Shown in pieces: positions 11,350 through 23,989 of a DNA stretch of 64,000 bases (within the stretch, counting starts at the first letter, position 1; the number at the start of each line of letters is the position of its first letter). A model generated the notes under the pieces. The model saw only the letters and a list, made by a program, of their open reading frames with translations, was not told where the DNA came from and searched no databases. The position numbers were made by a program, and so were the translations under genes. Source of the stretch: Atherinomorus stipes. Its lineage: Eukaryota; Chordata; Actinopteri; Atheriniformes; Atherinidae. The DNA lies in contig JALJCO010003062.1 in the NCBI GenBank assembly GCA_023101725.1, positions 434,001 through 498,000 of the forward strand. Reading direction: 5' to 3'.

Positions 11350-11440
11350 GTGCTCTGTTCCACTTCGTAAATTGAATAAACGCCAACCCTACTTAAATTT
11401 TCATGGATTCCAGACTGAACTGATGCTAAGCATGGCTCTT
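11350..11440 (+). repeat. Fragment of the 12.4-16.6 kb repeat family
   Basis: The stretch ATAAACGCCAACCCTAC...GATTCCAGACTGAACTGATG recurs at about 12543-12600 and 16028-16075, and inverted at about 16485-16540. It is a truncated extra copy outside the main element. Confidence 0.6.
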
Positions 11441-12440
11441 ATCAGTCATTATAACGTCAGTCATCTGTTTTTCTGTGTTAAAGTCCTAACAAATGCGTCC
11501 ATATTCACACCTGTTGTTATAGCCTTCTTGTGAGCCAGAGTCACTTGATTTTTCTCACATGTAGCATTATGCGGTGGAAGGGGGAAAAACACGAGACAAA
11601 GAGGAGAAAGAGCTCTCTCATTAGAATGGTTAATTTGTGGCGAGTCACAATGGAGGAGCAGTAATGATCGCTCTGCTGCTGCTAATGCTGCAGTTCCGCT
11701 ACCGGCAGCTTTGCTGTGCTAGCTTTAGCTTTAGCAACCAGAAATCTGCGCATAGTGACTCGACTGTTCAAATTACAAAAGAGAGAGCGATAAGAGAGAC
11801 ATAGAGAGAACAAGAACACGTTGAGAGAAACGGTAACCAAATAATTTCGTGACAGAGGGCAGAAGAAATCTCAAAACAGTGGCTGAGCTAACTGCAGCAT
11901 GTCTGTGTGCTGGACTGTGACTGTGAGTGAGACGCGGAGCTCAGGTTGACCAGAGGAAAGTGAAGGAACTGGCCCTGACTGGACACACCCTTCCTATGCA
12001 TCTACCATAGCTACCAATCAGTAGCTTGATTGAGGGAGAGAAAGAGAGAGAGAGAGAGCAGAATGCGCTCTCACCATTTTCCTTGAAATAATTTTTCAAT
12101 TTGGGATTTTTGCATGCCATCATGTTTGGGGGGGCAGTAATGGCATTTAGGGGGGCATTGCCCCTCCTTGCCCATGACTATATCCAGCCTCGTTTCTGTC
12201 CCTGGTTGATTATCACTTCTTCCGTTCCTCTCTGCCTCCCTTCCGCACTGGTGGCTTCTGGGAACCGTCCTGTTACCGGTGCACCTGCCGGCTCCTTCTT
12301 TTCGCTCTCGGCCCCCCACTGTTTTATCAGACCTTTGGGCTTCGCTGCCATTGCTCCCCGTCTGCCGGTAGTCATTCCCTCACTTTCAGCCTCGTGTTCC
12401 TTCTGCTGCATGTCTTGCCACCGATACTCCTCTCTTCCCG
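11441..12440. other. Unannotated, with a GA run and a G-rich patch
   Basis: A (GA)n run lies at 12036-12058. A G-rich patch is at 12125-12160, with GGGGGGCATTGCCCCTCC forming a small inverted repeat. Frames on both strands here have no recognisable domain. Confidence 0.4.
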
Positions 12441-12742
12441 GTATAGGGGATTATCACGCTTCCGTGTTCCGAACTTCCGGTTAGACGGCCCACTTCCGGT
12501 CCAGTTCAATGTCCCTGCTTTACTTCGTAGATAACGTGATATTGAATAAATGCCAACCCTACTGAAATTTTCACGGATTCCAGACTGAAGTGATACTAAG
12601 GAAGAAGTGGATCAAAGCAATTCTCCAGAGTGAAGGGCCGCACTTTATAATAAAACAACGTAGCATGTTTGTTTGTAGCCGGTGGGGCACAACACCGGCA
12701 TGCTAGCATTAGCCAGCTAGTGTTTACCGACGTGCTTAACTT

Positions 12743-15700
12743 TTTTTGCGTGTGTGTGTGGTTGCCTGTGGGGGTGTGTGGAGATGGGTGGGTGGGTGGG
12801 GGTGCATGGGGGATGGGTGTTTGGGTGTGGGGGTGGTGGTGCATTGGTGGGGTTTGTGTGTGTCGGGTTGGGGGGCTTGGGTGGGGAGCGGGGGGTGGAT
12901 CTGTGGGGGGATCGGATGCGGGGCGGCTGGGTGGGTGGGGGGGTGTGTGGGTGGGTGGGTGGTGGCTCTGGCGGAGTTGGGGGATTGTGTGTGTCGCGGC
13001 CTGGGTGGGGGTGCAGGCTTGGGTTTGGAGGGGGGGCATGGACACTGGGGGGGCGGATGTGCGGGGACTAACTGGCTATACAGGAGGGGGTGGGAGGAGG
13101 ATGGGATGGGGGAGTGTTGATGGGGGTAAAGTCGTTGGTTGTTTGAAGTAGGGTTTAGGGGTGATACAATAGAGTGGGGGAGGAAAGGGGAGGGAAAAAA
13201 AAAATAGCAGTTCTGCGTGCCTCTTGGGGGGTTTGCGAGGCCTGGGGATGTTGGGCCGGTGACTCTGGCCCCTCCGCCGACCCTTTCCGCTCCCGTCCCT
13301 TTTCCCCCCTCCCTGGCCTGGGGTGGTCGAGCGCCTCCAGGGGCCGAGGCTGGCCCCTCTGTGGTGAACGCCGGTCGCCGGGCCGTGGGGGCGGCCGTGC
13401 CTGCCCCCTTCTGCCCTGGGGGGATCCCGGGAGGCAGGGGTACCTAATGCCGGTAACGGCTCTTCTTCCAGGGGGGGAATTCATACCCCCCTGGTCTCCT
13501 TTCCCAAGACCCCCCCCCTGCTCTACCTCACACACACACGTAGGGTTTTGGGGAGGGTGCGTGTCAAGCGGGCGTGGTGAGGGAGGGCACCAAAGTGCCT
13601 TTGCTTGCCACGTCTAGAGACAGCCTGCTCCCCAGTTTTAACCACACTTAGACACCTAAACACATAAAATAACAACAGCTCACAACCACTTCTGAGGGGC
13701 GGGCCATATAGTGTTTGGAAGGAGGGAGGGGCCGGTTGGGGGGTCATGCCCCCTACGCGACCCCACTCCCGGCATGACTTGGCACTGCCCCTCAGTTTTA
13801 ACTGCAAACAACACACATCTTACACACACAGTCATGAGCGGGGGAGGGGGGGGGGGGGGCAGACAGGGTCCTTTCATACCCCCGGTCTCCCGGCGCTACT
13901 GGGGGAGGGGGGGGGGACAGTGGCTGCTTCACGCGCCAGTGGTTAAGGCTGGCTGCATTGCTGGGGATCTGCTGGCCTGGGGGATGCCTGGCCTGCTGCG
14001 TCCGGGGGTGGTGGTGGGGGGGAACATGTTGGGGGCTTGGAGCTCACGGCTCCTTCCCCGGCCCGAGCTACCACTCAGGAGGCACGAGGGCATGGGCAAG
14101 AGAGAGGTGGGTATGTGAGAATAATGAATGAGAGTGTGAAAGAGGAAATGTGGGAGGGAGGAACTTGGGCTGGAAGAGGGAGGAGATGTGGGTAAGTGGT
14201 TGGAGGAAAGGGGGGATGGAGGAAGGAGGGGCATGCTTGTGAGTGTCTAGTAGGGATGGTCATGAGGGGCTGAAGGAAGGAAGGGCGGGACTGTGATAGG
14301 TCAGAGGGATGGGCGGGGCTGGACATGTAAGGGGGGGACTGTATGGGGCATTGGGGGTATAGGGAGGTGGGGGCGTATGTGTGGGGGGGGTATTGAGGGG
14401 TTGGTGCAGTTATGTGGGGGGAGTGCATGTGTGAGGGTATGAGGAGGTGGGGGTAGGTGTGGACGGTAGAGGGAGGAGAGTGTTGGGGGTGGAGGGAGGA
14501 GTGAGTGTGGGTATGTAAGGTTGGAGAGCGGAGTGGGTGGGTGTATGTGTGTGTGGGGGGGGGGTACATGGAGGTGTTGGGTAGGGCTGGGCGGTGTGGG
14601 CGGAGGTTCGTATCTCGGTATTCGTGCCGGGCATCTCGGTGTCGGTGTGGTGCGGTGTGGCTGCGGGTTGGTTGGGGGCCGGGCGCTTTGGTGGGGGGTG
14701 CGGTTTTGTTTGTGGCTTCCGGGGCTTTGTATGCGGGCGCGGGGGATCTGTATCTTGTGTGTGGTTGCTCTTGCGGTGTTGATGTCTTGGGTGCCCGTGT
14801 CTCGATGTGGATGCGGTGATGGTATATCTTTCAGCCCTAGTGTTGGGGTAGGTGTGTGGGGAGTGTGTGTGTGAGCGTGGTGGCGGGGTAGGGGGTGGTA
14901 GAGGTGGTGGCGCCCTGGTGTCAGGTGTGTGGGGCAGGGACGTTGGGGTGGGGGCTGGCCTGCCCTGGGGGGCGTCGTCTGGGGGGTCCGGCCCTCCTGG
15001 GTTTCAGTTGGGCCGCCCGGGTCCGGGGGGGGGGGGGGGGGGGTGGCTGCTCCTGGTCGCTTGGGCCCTGGGCCCGGCGCTGTCTCCGCTCCGGGGGACG
15101 CCCGGCGCCCGGTGGGGTCGGCAGCTGCTGGTCTTGGTCCGCTGGGGCCTGGGCCCCCAGACTGCAGGGGGCTCCGGCTGGGGCCGCCTTTGCCGCCCTC
15201 GGGGGATACATGTCCGCTCTTTGGGGGGGGGGGGGGGGTAGCTGGGATCTGGGCCTCTGGGTGGCTGCTGGGGGCCTGGGTCGTGAGCCTTGCGGGCTTC
15301 CTCCTCCTTGCAGAGACGAGGCTGCATCTGCATGACTGTATCACCACGGAGCACGCTTTATTATGCATGTTGACACTGTGACACTGCTTTCCATTGCGAT
15401 GACTAGGTTGTACCTCTTCTCTACTTCCCATTGCGCTGACTAGGTTGTACCTCTTCTCTGCGTAGTTCTGCGTGTGTTTGTATGATCTGAGGATATTTAA
15501 GCCACCTGCAGGTCCTCCTGTAGGGGATTGCTTGTTTTGTTTTCCAACAGAGACCTTGGTTGTTTAGGGATCGCGGTACAGATGTACCAGTGAACTGTGT
15601 AAGTGGATTCATGTTTTCTCTCCTCTCTCTCTTCCTCTTCCTTACTCCTTTTTTCTCTGTTTCACTTTCTATCATTACCTCTGTTAACTTTCATTTCTTC

Positions 15701-15856
15701 CTTGTCAGGCCCAGCAGTATGAAATGGAATGGTGTAATAGACAAATGTTTAAATAAAGAAATAAAATTAATAAACATGATATCAAGTGGAGCCTTATGTT
15801 CATAAAGCTCCGCTTGGTAAAGCAAAACTGTTCAACAGAATAAAGCAATCAGACCC
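12743..15856 (+). mobile_element. G-rich retroelement insertion (5'-truncated non-LTR type, inferred)
   Basis: The plus strand is extremely G-rich from 12750 to 15300, with GGGTG/GTGTGG tracts and poly-G runs such as those at 13847-13858, 15026-15043 and 15221-15238. The last 640 bp (15211-15855) recur at 37086-37736 with high identity, so the block belongs to a dispersed family and not to a CpG island. Its right end (AATAAAGCAATCAG) is the same in both copies, while the left end varies, as expected for 5' truncation. The insertion disrupts the surrounding repeat unit after GACGTGCTTAAC. Long proline-rich frames on the minus strand (for example 14301-15431) mirror the base composition. No reverse transcriptase is seen. 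The poly-C at 15856-15872 marks the junction. Confidence 0.6.
15211..15855 (+). repeat. 3' end of the G-rich retroelement family, copy 1
   Basis: This region matches 37086-37736 almost base for base. It includes a short tandem duplication (CCCATTGCG[A/C]TGACTAGGTT, twice at 15393-15450), a pyrimidine-rich stretch (15611-15662) and AATAAA-type signals near 15751-15770. The terminal motif GGAGCCTTATGTTCATAAAG also has a diverged relative at 44034-44058. Confidence 0.8.
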
Positions 15857-16789
15857 CCCCCCCCCCCCCGTTTCCAGTGGAACAACTGGGGACTGCCAAG
15901 AAAGGAGACGGTTTCAGATGCATGTGTGTTTTCAGCCGCACCAAGTTAGGCACGTCATCAAGCTGGCTAATGCTAACTGGCTAACAGTAGTCCGCCAGCT
16001 ACTACTCTGTTAAACTTTGTAAATCAGATAAACGCCAATGCCAAGTTTTCATTCCAGACTGAAGTGATGCTAAGGAAGAAGTGGATCAAAACGACCGATT
16101 CGCCGCGGTGAAGGACTGAACTTTATAATAAAACGACACACGTTTGTTTGTGGCCGGCAGACTGCGCAGTCGTGTTAGCAGGTTAGCATTAGCCAGCTCG
16201 ATGACGTGCCTACCTTTGTGTGGCTGAAAACATCTGAAAGCATCTCCTTTCTTGGCAGTCCCCAGTTGTTCCACTGGAAACGGGGAGGTACAGACCCGAT
16301 TTTCAGATGTTTGTGTGTTTTAAGACGCACAATGTTAAGCACGTCAGTAAACGCTAGCTGGCTAATGCTAGCATGCTGTGAAGTGCCGGTGTTGTGCCCC
16401 ACCGGCGACAAACAAACGTGTGTTTTATTATAAAGTTCGGCCCTTCACCGCGGTGAATCGATCGCTGATCCACTTCTTCTTTAGTATCATTTCAGTCTAG
16501 AATGAAAACTTGAGTATGTTTGGATTTTATCCGATTTAAACAGTATAACAGAGCAGGAACGGCTGTCGTTAACATGGCCCGGAAGAGGAAGTGTCCAAAA
16601 TCCGGGAACTTCCGGTAAGCGTGATAATCCCCTATTCCCACCTCAGTGTTCCCAGTGTCGCCGCTGCTTTGTCCTCATCTCTCATCGGTTTACGGTAGCA
16701 TTGCTCTGCTAAAGGCACATTCTGGTCGATCGCTCTCCCTCTCCCTGTGAGATTACTAATAAACAAGACTACATCGCATGCCCAGCAAG

Positions 16790-17362
16790 CACGCTGATGC
16801 ACGTTCACGAAACTACGGAAGCCACGGCAGACAAGATCGCGCGTTCTGTTTTTCTTTCTTTCTTTCTTTTAGATCAATATCAACCCCTCCTGTGTTTGTC
16901 CCGGTTTGTTAAGAGCTCTTGCGCACTTACCACAATGCAAACAGTGAATTTCTTCTTCTACGCTTGCATTGTCGGCAGAGTAGGCTCTGAACGCCGAGGC
17001 TTCCGTAGTTTCGTGACCGCGCATGTGCGCGCTTCATGGACGTAAACAATACTCCTTTATAGACTCTAAAAATATACTAAATGGCGTAGTTTCAAGTAAA
17101 TTCTGGACGCCACCCACTCAGGACACTTGGATTACATGGGACGAGCAGTATGGAGGAATATTGACAATTTTTTATGGACTTTTATGGACCTTTTTGGCTC
17201 GGACCCTGGTGAACTCCATTGGGGGGAAACGAGAAGTCGTCCTGATCTCCGGCTGCATTTGACATACTAAAAAAGTGGTTAAGAGTCTTGCTCACCATCA
17301 GGGTAAGTGAAAAATAAAGTAAAATCATTCTGAGGGTGAACTATTCCTTTAATGCCACCAGG
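16790..17362 (+). mobile_element. TTAA-type element with an internal inverted-repeat segment, copy 1
   Basis: An inner segment is bounded by the inverted repeats TCACGAAACTACGGAAGCC (16805-16823) and GGCTTCCGTAGTTTCGTGA (16998-17016). To its right, CTCTAAAAATATACTAAATG through CATTTGACATACTAAAAAAG is shared with 44645-44855. The right end GTGAACTATTCCTTTAA resembles TTAA-targeting element ends seen also at 38003-38021. No coding is recognised. Compared with the 44.4-kb copy the inner segment is reversed. Confidence 0.6.
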
Positions 17363-20300
17363 CTCCATCCATACATTTTCTTTACACTCTTATTCTGTGG
17401 AGTTGTAGTGGAGTTGTGGTGGGTGGGAACCTGCTACCAGGCTGATATAAATACAGCAATAACTTTAGCATCACAAGCAAATAGCATAAATCAAATAATT
17501 TATTAAGGTTTAGCTTCTACAAGCTTGTTCCCAAATACATCAGGTGGCAAACGGTGGAATGATCTTTTATTTTTTCACTCGGGTACCACCTTTTGGTGAA
17601 TAATTCTTGATATTTGAACTGTACTGTCAGAGCTGCGCATGCAGAGCAGTGTTGCATGATGACATGCTTCTGTCTGCGAGTCCAACTTGTTCAACTTCTT
17701 TGTAACTTTGTGGTTTTGCCTGTAGACAGGCAGGACACTGACAGATCCAAAGCACATTAATTAGCATGTGTTTTCTGGCAGAGTACTGCTAATTAGAGGC
17801 ATAGTGGCTTAATGCAATTACACCATCCTGTCTTTTTGGTCATTAAACAGCCTCAAGCCACCTTTTGCGTTTATAGTCAACATATAGCATGATGTTCACT
17901 GCACTTTGCCCAACCTGCTGAGATGTTTAGGAGGAATCGTGCTTACAAACAGTTTTTACATTTCGTTTATACAAAGACACAAAATAAGTCAAATAACTAC
18001 TATTCTGTTTTTATAGCAAAATGTGAATAATACTTAAAACAGAAATCGGTTTGGAGCGGAGGAACTGATTCAGGGCAGAAAATTTTTCTTTCCATGTTTT
18101 CTCATGAAAATTTGTGGTTAAACTATAATGCCAAGACTTTTTCTGCAGAATTGCTGCTTTTTCTGCAGCAGCTGTGATGATTGCCTCTCCACCCAACAGC
18201 ATTACACATGCATGCTGATTCATTGAGTCATACAGAGCTAATCTCATTCTGCATTTGATCACTGATTAAGTTTTCTAAAAATATGCAGTCTTTTTTCAGC
18301 AGCTTGGCAGCTTATTTCCCCATTATACTCTGTCTTACTGTACTTATTTTACACCAAGAGCTTAAAGGAAAAAAGCCACAGGATTGAGTTGACTATTTGA
18401 AAACGGGTCCTTTTTTCAGTCCATGAACTAATCAAGATAAGACATCACAGACAAATGCTCTTTTTCATTAACTGGTTGGCTCATAGATTTTGGGCAGTTT
18501 TTGCTTCCTTAAAATGGCAAGTTTTTCGACTACTGAAAAGAGGGGGAAAGTATGTAACTTTTCCTACTTTTTTTACCACTTTAAATCACCAGATTTTCCA
18601 GTTTCACTATGTTTCCAGTTTTGACTATTTTTCTAAAGGCTTGCTCTGAGGGGTTGTTGTGTTTTATAGATATGGGACAGAGATTTGGGGTGAAAAGCAC
18701 AAATCCAAGGCCATCAAAGGGACCATCACAGCAGCTCAAATCTAGAAGACAGGAAATGGAAAGACTTGTTACTAAAATCAGGCTAAATATAACATTTAAC
18801 ACGCTAAAATTACTGTTGTCTTTAGTATTTTTCTCATTTGTAATAAAACATAAAAAATGGACTTTTAAGAGCTTTTAAGCATGTTACTGTGTTGTTTCCT
18901 CATAAAAAAAACTTTTATGTCGTTTTTTTTTTCTTCATTTCTGCATATTTGAGTAATATACGCATATGAATATTCAGGCCAAGCTGTAGCTTCCTTAACA
19001 CGACCTGACTGACCACTAGTGTACATAATCAGGTGGCACCAATCATGAAACGACGAATATGCATGCACAGCATTGCAGCAAGATGCCCTCTTTGTTCAAG
19101 GGAAACTCGAGGAGAATCCTAACCTATTCTCACTCTCTGAGGAAAAAAAGAAACAGCCTGCGGGAAGATTTCCTCAGAGACAAACAGTCATCAGCTAACA
19201 GAATTTTGCTCCAGAGTTCAAAAGAAAATCTTTTTTTTTTGTTTTCTTTGTTTCTTTCTTAGCGTATGATTTGTTTGCTAATTTACTAACTTGTCAGGGG
19301 TCTCTGTGGTACTTCTGTGGTACTGCGTGTACTTCAAACTCCATGTCAGACTCTGGGTGGAGCGCATACAGCTCCATAACAGGCTGCTTCATTTTATAAC
19401 ATCGATTGGAGTCCGATCATCCATCAGTGTGTACAAGTACCGTCCATGTGAGTGACAAAAGTGCTCTAACCAAATATGTTACTTTTAGATTCCGTGTCTG
19501 TTCTGGGGCGACATCATAAAATGGGCATTCAGTGAAGTCAGCTGTTGTACTTCCATGTTAGAAATTAGATGCATTAAAAAAAACTAATATTTAACACCAA
19601 ATTAGTTTCTATAGTGACGAGGGGAACATTTTTAGCTTATATATACCTGTAGTTGACTTTTGGAACGTTTGAAAAGCATGATACAGCATGATAAGAGAAG
19701 TCTTACATTATACAGTCATAAACCAGAAGACTGAACAAACTGAAATTGTGCCTTTATGGTTATGCTTAATGGGAAGTCAGGGGATCAATAAACTCAGTAA
19801 GACACAGCGGTTACATTAAGCTTTTTAATCCAGCCAATAGTGTGACCTCCCTGCATATTTTATCACACTGTTGTGGAGCTGGGTGTGTAATACAGACTGA
19901 ATAACCTCTCGCTGAACCCACAAGATAGATTTTGTGGCGGGACAAAAATGGAGACGTGGAATCTGTAACTAAGATTTTATCCTTAGAAGGCAAACATGGC
20001 TACAAGTATGATGGACTGACCAGTGAATAGCAGCTTTTTCTGCTCCCGCAGTTGTTGTGTTTAAAGGGCCTTTGGTGTGGTTTTCCTAGTTTCTGCAGTG
20101 TCAGTGCATTTTCATGTTCAAAAACATGTTTGTCAAAAGTATTCATTTTGTGTACAACCTTTGGTAAATCTCCATACCAGGAGTGTACAATATGCTCATG
20201 AGTCACCACCACACTTTCAACACCACAGTTGGCAAGTCAACCAATCAGGGGGCACCTCCACATACTCTTGTTTTCAGAACTAATAATCAGGAATCAGGGA

Positions 20301-21373
20301 TCTATACTTGTCCTGAATTTGATTTAAATGGTTTATAAATGGCCTCTTTTACCTTATACTGCACGCCATCTGCTAGAAGCTTGCAATCCCAAAACACACC
20401 CAGAACTCAGTAAAATGGTAAGAAACATGGACACATAAACAACATCAGTGTCTCTGCAGAGAAAGACACCGCCACACACTTTTAGCTGGCCATAAGACAA
20501 TACTGAAAGGAATAACTTTTAAAACAATGTGTTCAAGTCCCTTTTCCATAAACATACCAGTCAGCATTTGAAAACACCAGTCAGTGTTGCAAAGATCATT
20601 CATAAACACCATCTGCTGTGTGAAACAGCATTTATAAACTAAACTGAAGATAGATGTCACTGCAGAGTATCTTTTTTATTTTACTTCTCAGTGAAATATA
20701 TATAATATAGACTTAATATGTGAACTATGCCTCACAAGGATAATGTATAATCAATTTTGTGTACTTGCTCTGTTTTTGTATATTTAGTGCTCTCATCATG
20801 AAATCCAAGTTCATCCATTTGTTGTTTTCCATGTGGATACTGTGGATTTGTTGTCATAAGTGGCCGCAGGCAGCACCTGTCCTGTCTGTTTGCACAGTGT
20901 CGGTGCACATGCATGTGTGTGTGTGTTTGTTCAGTGATAAATGAGGCTGGTAATGACACTTTAACAATGAGTGCATTAGTGTTCCACCGGGCTTCACGTC
21001 AGCAGCCTCCAGCTACACGAGCTGCAGTGTTGACTGCTCTGAAAGCTGATGACACCTGAAAGCAGCAGCAGGAGCGTTTTTATTTATGAAGCTTTAAAGC
21101 TCATCTGATCCCTGAATATCCATTCTGCCCAAACTTCTGTTCCTGAAATCTTGTTCTGGCACTTTCATTAAATTTGCATATTTGCTGTTGTATATGAACC
21201 TTGTTATTTTAACATCTTGTTACAATAACTGCAACTTCTGTGAGGCCAAGATGGGGTGGCACTCGCTCTGAAGCTGTTTGGAGTCTACATGGTGGTATAT
21301 AATTGAACTTTTTTAAAAAATGTTTCTAATGTAGATGTACCTTTGATTGATTTGGCTGTCATTTTTGTCAATT

Positions 21374-21374
21374 C

Positions 21375-21420
<46 letters not shown>

Positions 21421-21436
21421 TTATTTATTTATTTTT
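21374..21436 (+). repeat. (ATT)n microsatellite
   Basis: About 16 copies of ATT/TTA are followed by ATTT-type units. Confidence 0.95.
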
Positions 21437-21666
21437 GTATTTTATTGTTTTTTTTAAGCATCAAAGCTCAAATGAAAGGCATGTTTGTGTCATTTTTACT
21501 CAATTTATCTGTGTAGATATTTTGCTCCACGGATATGTTTGGATTTGGGTTGTTTTTTTTGTTTGTTTGTTTTTTACATTATGATTTTTATAACATCAGC
21601 TTCTATAAAATGAATGGCTGAGTTACAGAAGCTGGTGTAGTAGTAACAATAGTAATAATAGTAACA

Positions 21667-21671
<5 letters not shown>

Positions 21672-21698
<27 letters not shown>

Positions 21699-21700
21699 CT
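21672..21700 (+). repeat. (AT)n microsatellite
   Basis: A TA dinucleotide run lies inside ATATAAATATATATAT sequence. Confidence 0.9.
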
Positions 21701-21961
21701 GTATATACATAAATGCAGTGTTGCTGGCTGAAAAATCCAGAGTGAAATACTGCCACATCACCAACATGATCTCTGGTTAGCTCCTTGTCTAACAGTAACA
21801 GGTCATCAGTTTCTTCACCCCTCTAAACCAGCAGCTGCACCACAGCTTTATCTGAGTATTCTGGGATTCATCTTCCTCATCTTCCATGCTGGTAGATGTT
21901 CTATTGCAGGAAGCACATAGCTGTTTCCCTGCTGTAACTTCGTAGAATAGAATAACAGAGA

Positions 21962-22212
21962 GGCGGCTGTAGCTCAGGTGGAAGAGCAGTCGTCTTTCAA
22001 CCGGAGGGTTGTGGGATCGATTCCAGGCTTCCCCAGACTACATGCCGAAGTGTCCTTGGGCAAGACACTGAACCCCAAGTTGCCTCCCGATGTGCCTATC
22101 GGGGATGAATGTGTGTGTGACTGGGTGAATGTGATATGTAGTGTAAGCGCTTTGAGCGGTTAGTGTGACTGGAAAAGCGCTATATAAGTACAGTCCATTT
22201 ACAGTCCAGTTG
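21962..22212 (+). mobile_element. tRNA-derived SINE, copy 1
   Basis: The tRNA-like head has an A box (TAGCTCAGGTGG) at about 21970-21981 and a B-box-like GGATCGATTCC at 22014-22024. The body contains GTCCTTGGGCAAGACACTGA, a conserved block of many fish SINEs. The 3' part GAAAAGCGCTATATAAGTAC resembles LINE2-type tails. A second copy in the same orientation is at 47281-47536. Confidence 0.85.
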
Positions 22213-22379
22213 TAATAATAGCCTATTTTTAAGATTTAATAATAGCCTAATGAGGTAAATACAAGACTACCGCAAGTCTTGTAACAGAGAAATATGGTAT
22301 GGTTAATACAACAACATATAATTATCTAAAATAGCTTTATTCCTGATTTAGTACAGCCAAACGTTGCGTTTGTTTTTAT

Positions 22380-22452
22380 TGTCTTGAAAAGCACTTTGGG
22401 TTGCCTTTGGCATGAAAAGCGCTTTATAAATAAAGTTTGATTTGATTTGATA
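22380..22452 (+). repeat. LINE2/SINE-type 3' tail fragment
   Basis: The sequence CTTTGGCATGAAAAGCGCTT followed by TATAAATAAAGTTTGATTTG and GATTTGAT is the typical 3' end of fish L2-like elements and their SINEs, ending in short TTTGAT tandem units. Only the tail is present. Confidence 0.6.
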
Positions 22453-23399
22453 CATACTAAGAAAAAGCTGTTCAAAAAGAGGGAAAAGTGTTATGAACTC
22501 AGAGGAAAACGTATGTTTAGTAAACCCAAGGTCCGGACAAACGCAAAGATTCACTTTATTTCTGTACTGTGAAACTTGTGTCGTGCCACTTAACTGTTCT
22601 ACTTTGAAAAGGTTTAAAAGAATGTATAAAAATGAGAAAATAATGAAGTATTATGATAAATGATACTATGACATTTGTTTATTTAGTTTATAAGTGTTTT
22701 ATCTTGATTGATGGTATATATTGATGCAATTTTTTTTCTGAATTTAAAATTACCCCAGTTTTATTTTGTATATTATTCTTGCATGTCAGTGATGGGTAGG
22801 CAGTAGGCACTATATAAGCTTTAGCTTCTGCCTACACCCTTTTGGTATTCTTTTACTTTTTAATCTGTGATTTTTTTTTCATATTTGCTTTTGTTAATCA
22901 AATAAAGATGTTAAATGAGAAATAAATAAAAAATAAAAATTATGTGAAAATCAAGACTGTGATTTTCAATTATAGTTTAACAGAAATATTAAAAACAAAC
23001 AAGCAAAAAATAAAACAACCAAACAAGCATGATGGAGCTCCTAAACTGGTATTTTGTGATTGGCTTTGAAACAGTCACAGGGTTTTTCTGTTACGTTCAA
23101 TCAGACTTCTGCACCTTTTGACAGCTATTTCGGCCCATTTTTAATGAGAAAGGTGCTCTAATTTGTCTGGGTCAGTTTTTTTCTCTTTAAATGATTCTTT
23201 TCAACCACAGTTCAAAAGCAATATTTTATTTCACTAAATTATGATCATAAGAAAAGTTTATTTATTATTAATTTTTTCAGTTTCTTGTTTTTGAATGACT
23301 ATTGTTTAATTATTGTTTCTTTAATGGGAGGTATGAATAAATTTGAGGACAATTTTTTATGTATTTTCATGCTAAAATTTTGAAAGCAAGCTATCAACG

Positions 23400-23800
23400 T
23401 ACTAGGAGGACATGTTCTTTGGTTCACTGTACGGTTCGTTTTATTTCACACAGCAAGTGACCTGAGAGCCCCGGGTTTTCGAGGGGACCAGAGTTTGCTT
23501 TTTTGGTCCACACCAGGGGGGGATGCAGATTCACTCTGCTCCCAACAAACCTGTCCATGAAAGCAGACCAGGATTCATTTATTTTGACAAAACAGGACCA
23601 CTTGGAATCCGTCATCACATGCCAACGATTGTCAACTTTAAGGACTGGATGTGTAAACGATTGCTTTCCTCAAAGACACTGTATCATCGACCAGAGTTGG
23701 CTTCTTTGATCCACCCCAGTGTGCAAACACGTGTTCACACTACTCCAAATGCCCACACAATCTAAGAGCAAACCAAAGAACACTGGTTTGAATGTGCCCT
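23400..23800. repeat. MITE-like block with weak terminal inverted repeats
   Basis: GTTCTTTGGTTCACTG near 23413 pairs loosely with the complement of GAGCAAACCAAAGAACACTG (23767-23786). The inner TTTTTTGGTCCACACCAGGG looks like a common fish repeat motif. Boundaries and family are uncertain. Confidence 0.35.
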
Positions 23801-23989
23801 CAAATACTTGATATCACTTTTTGTTTAAAATTTTTTATTTCTTTTTCCCCCTGAACATTATCACCTGATTCAGTTGGTGATGCTTTTTTAATTATTATTA
23901 TTTTCTACAAAGCCAGGCTAAAAATACATAAATGAATAAGTAAATAAAATAAATAAATGCCTTTTTTTATTAAAACTGTTTTTGTCATT

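Larger units (their letters stand above)
12441..16634. mobile_element. Composite inverted-repeat DNA element, interrupted by a retroelement
   Basis: The ends are an inverted pair: ATAGGGGATTATCACGCTTC (from about 12440) and AAGCGTGATAATCCCCTAT (to about 16635), each followed inward by CCGGAA-type motifs. Between them a 250-400-bp unit occurs three times: 12515-12742 (+), 15868-16250 (+) and 16260-16510 (-). Its landmarks are AAGAAGTGGATCA, TTTATAATAAAACNAC, GGTTAGCATTAGCCAGCT and the GTTCCACTGGAAACGGGG inverted junction near 16275. The left unit is broken at about 12743 by the G-rich insertion. No clear target duplication and no transposase were found, so the superfamily is open. Confidence 0.6.
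17363..21961. other. 4.6 kb with no gene or element recognised
   Basis: Open frames here are short and show no domains. The sequence is ordinary AT-rich intergenic or intronic DNA. A run of alternating CA/TG appears at 20910-20930. The block at 20945-21190 is less repetitive and richer in balanced sequence, and could include conserved non-coding DNA, but this cannot be judged from a single sequence. Confidence 0.4.

Noticed and set aside
12669..13151. Gly/Val/Trp-rich frames on the plus strand
   Set aside because: They result from GGGTG/GTGTGG tracts; several overlapping frames are equally open.
13174..13617. CpG-island promoter of a host gene in the G-rich block
   Set aside because: The block is part of a dispersed family, its 3' end recurring at 37.1 kb, so the composition belongs to the repeat.
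14301..15431. A 376-codon proline-rich frame on the minus strand
   Set aside because: It mirrors the G-rich strand of a dispersed retroelement, has His/Pro/Thr low-complexity composition, no domain, and all six frames are long there.
21962..22034. A functional tRNA gene
   Set aside because: A and B boxes belong to a SINE head; the stems are imperfect and the SINE body follows at once.
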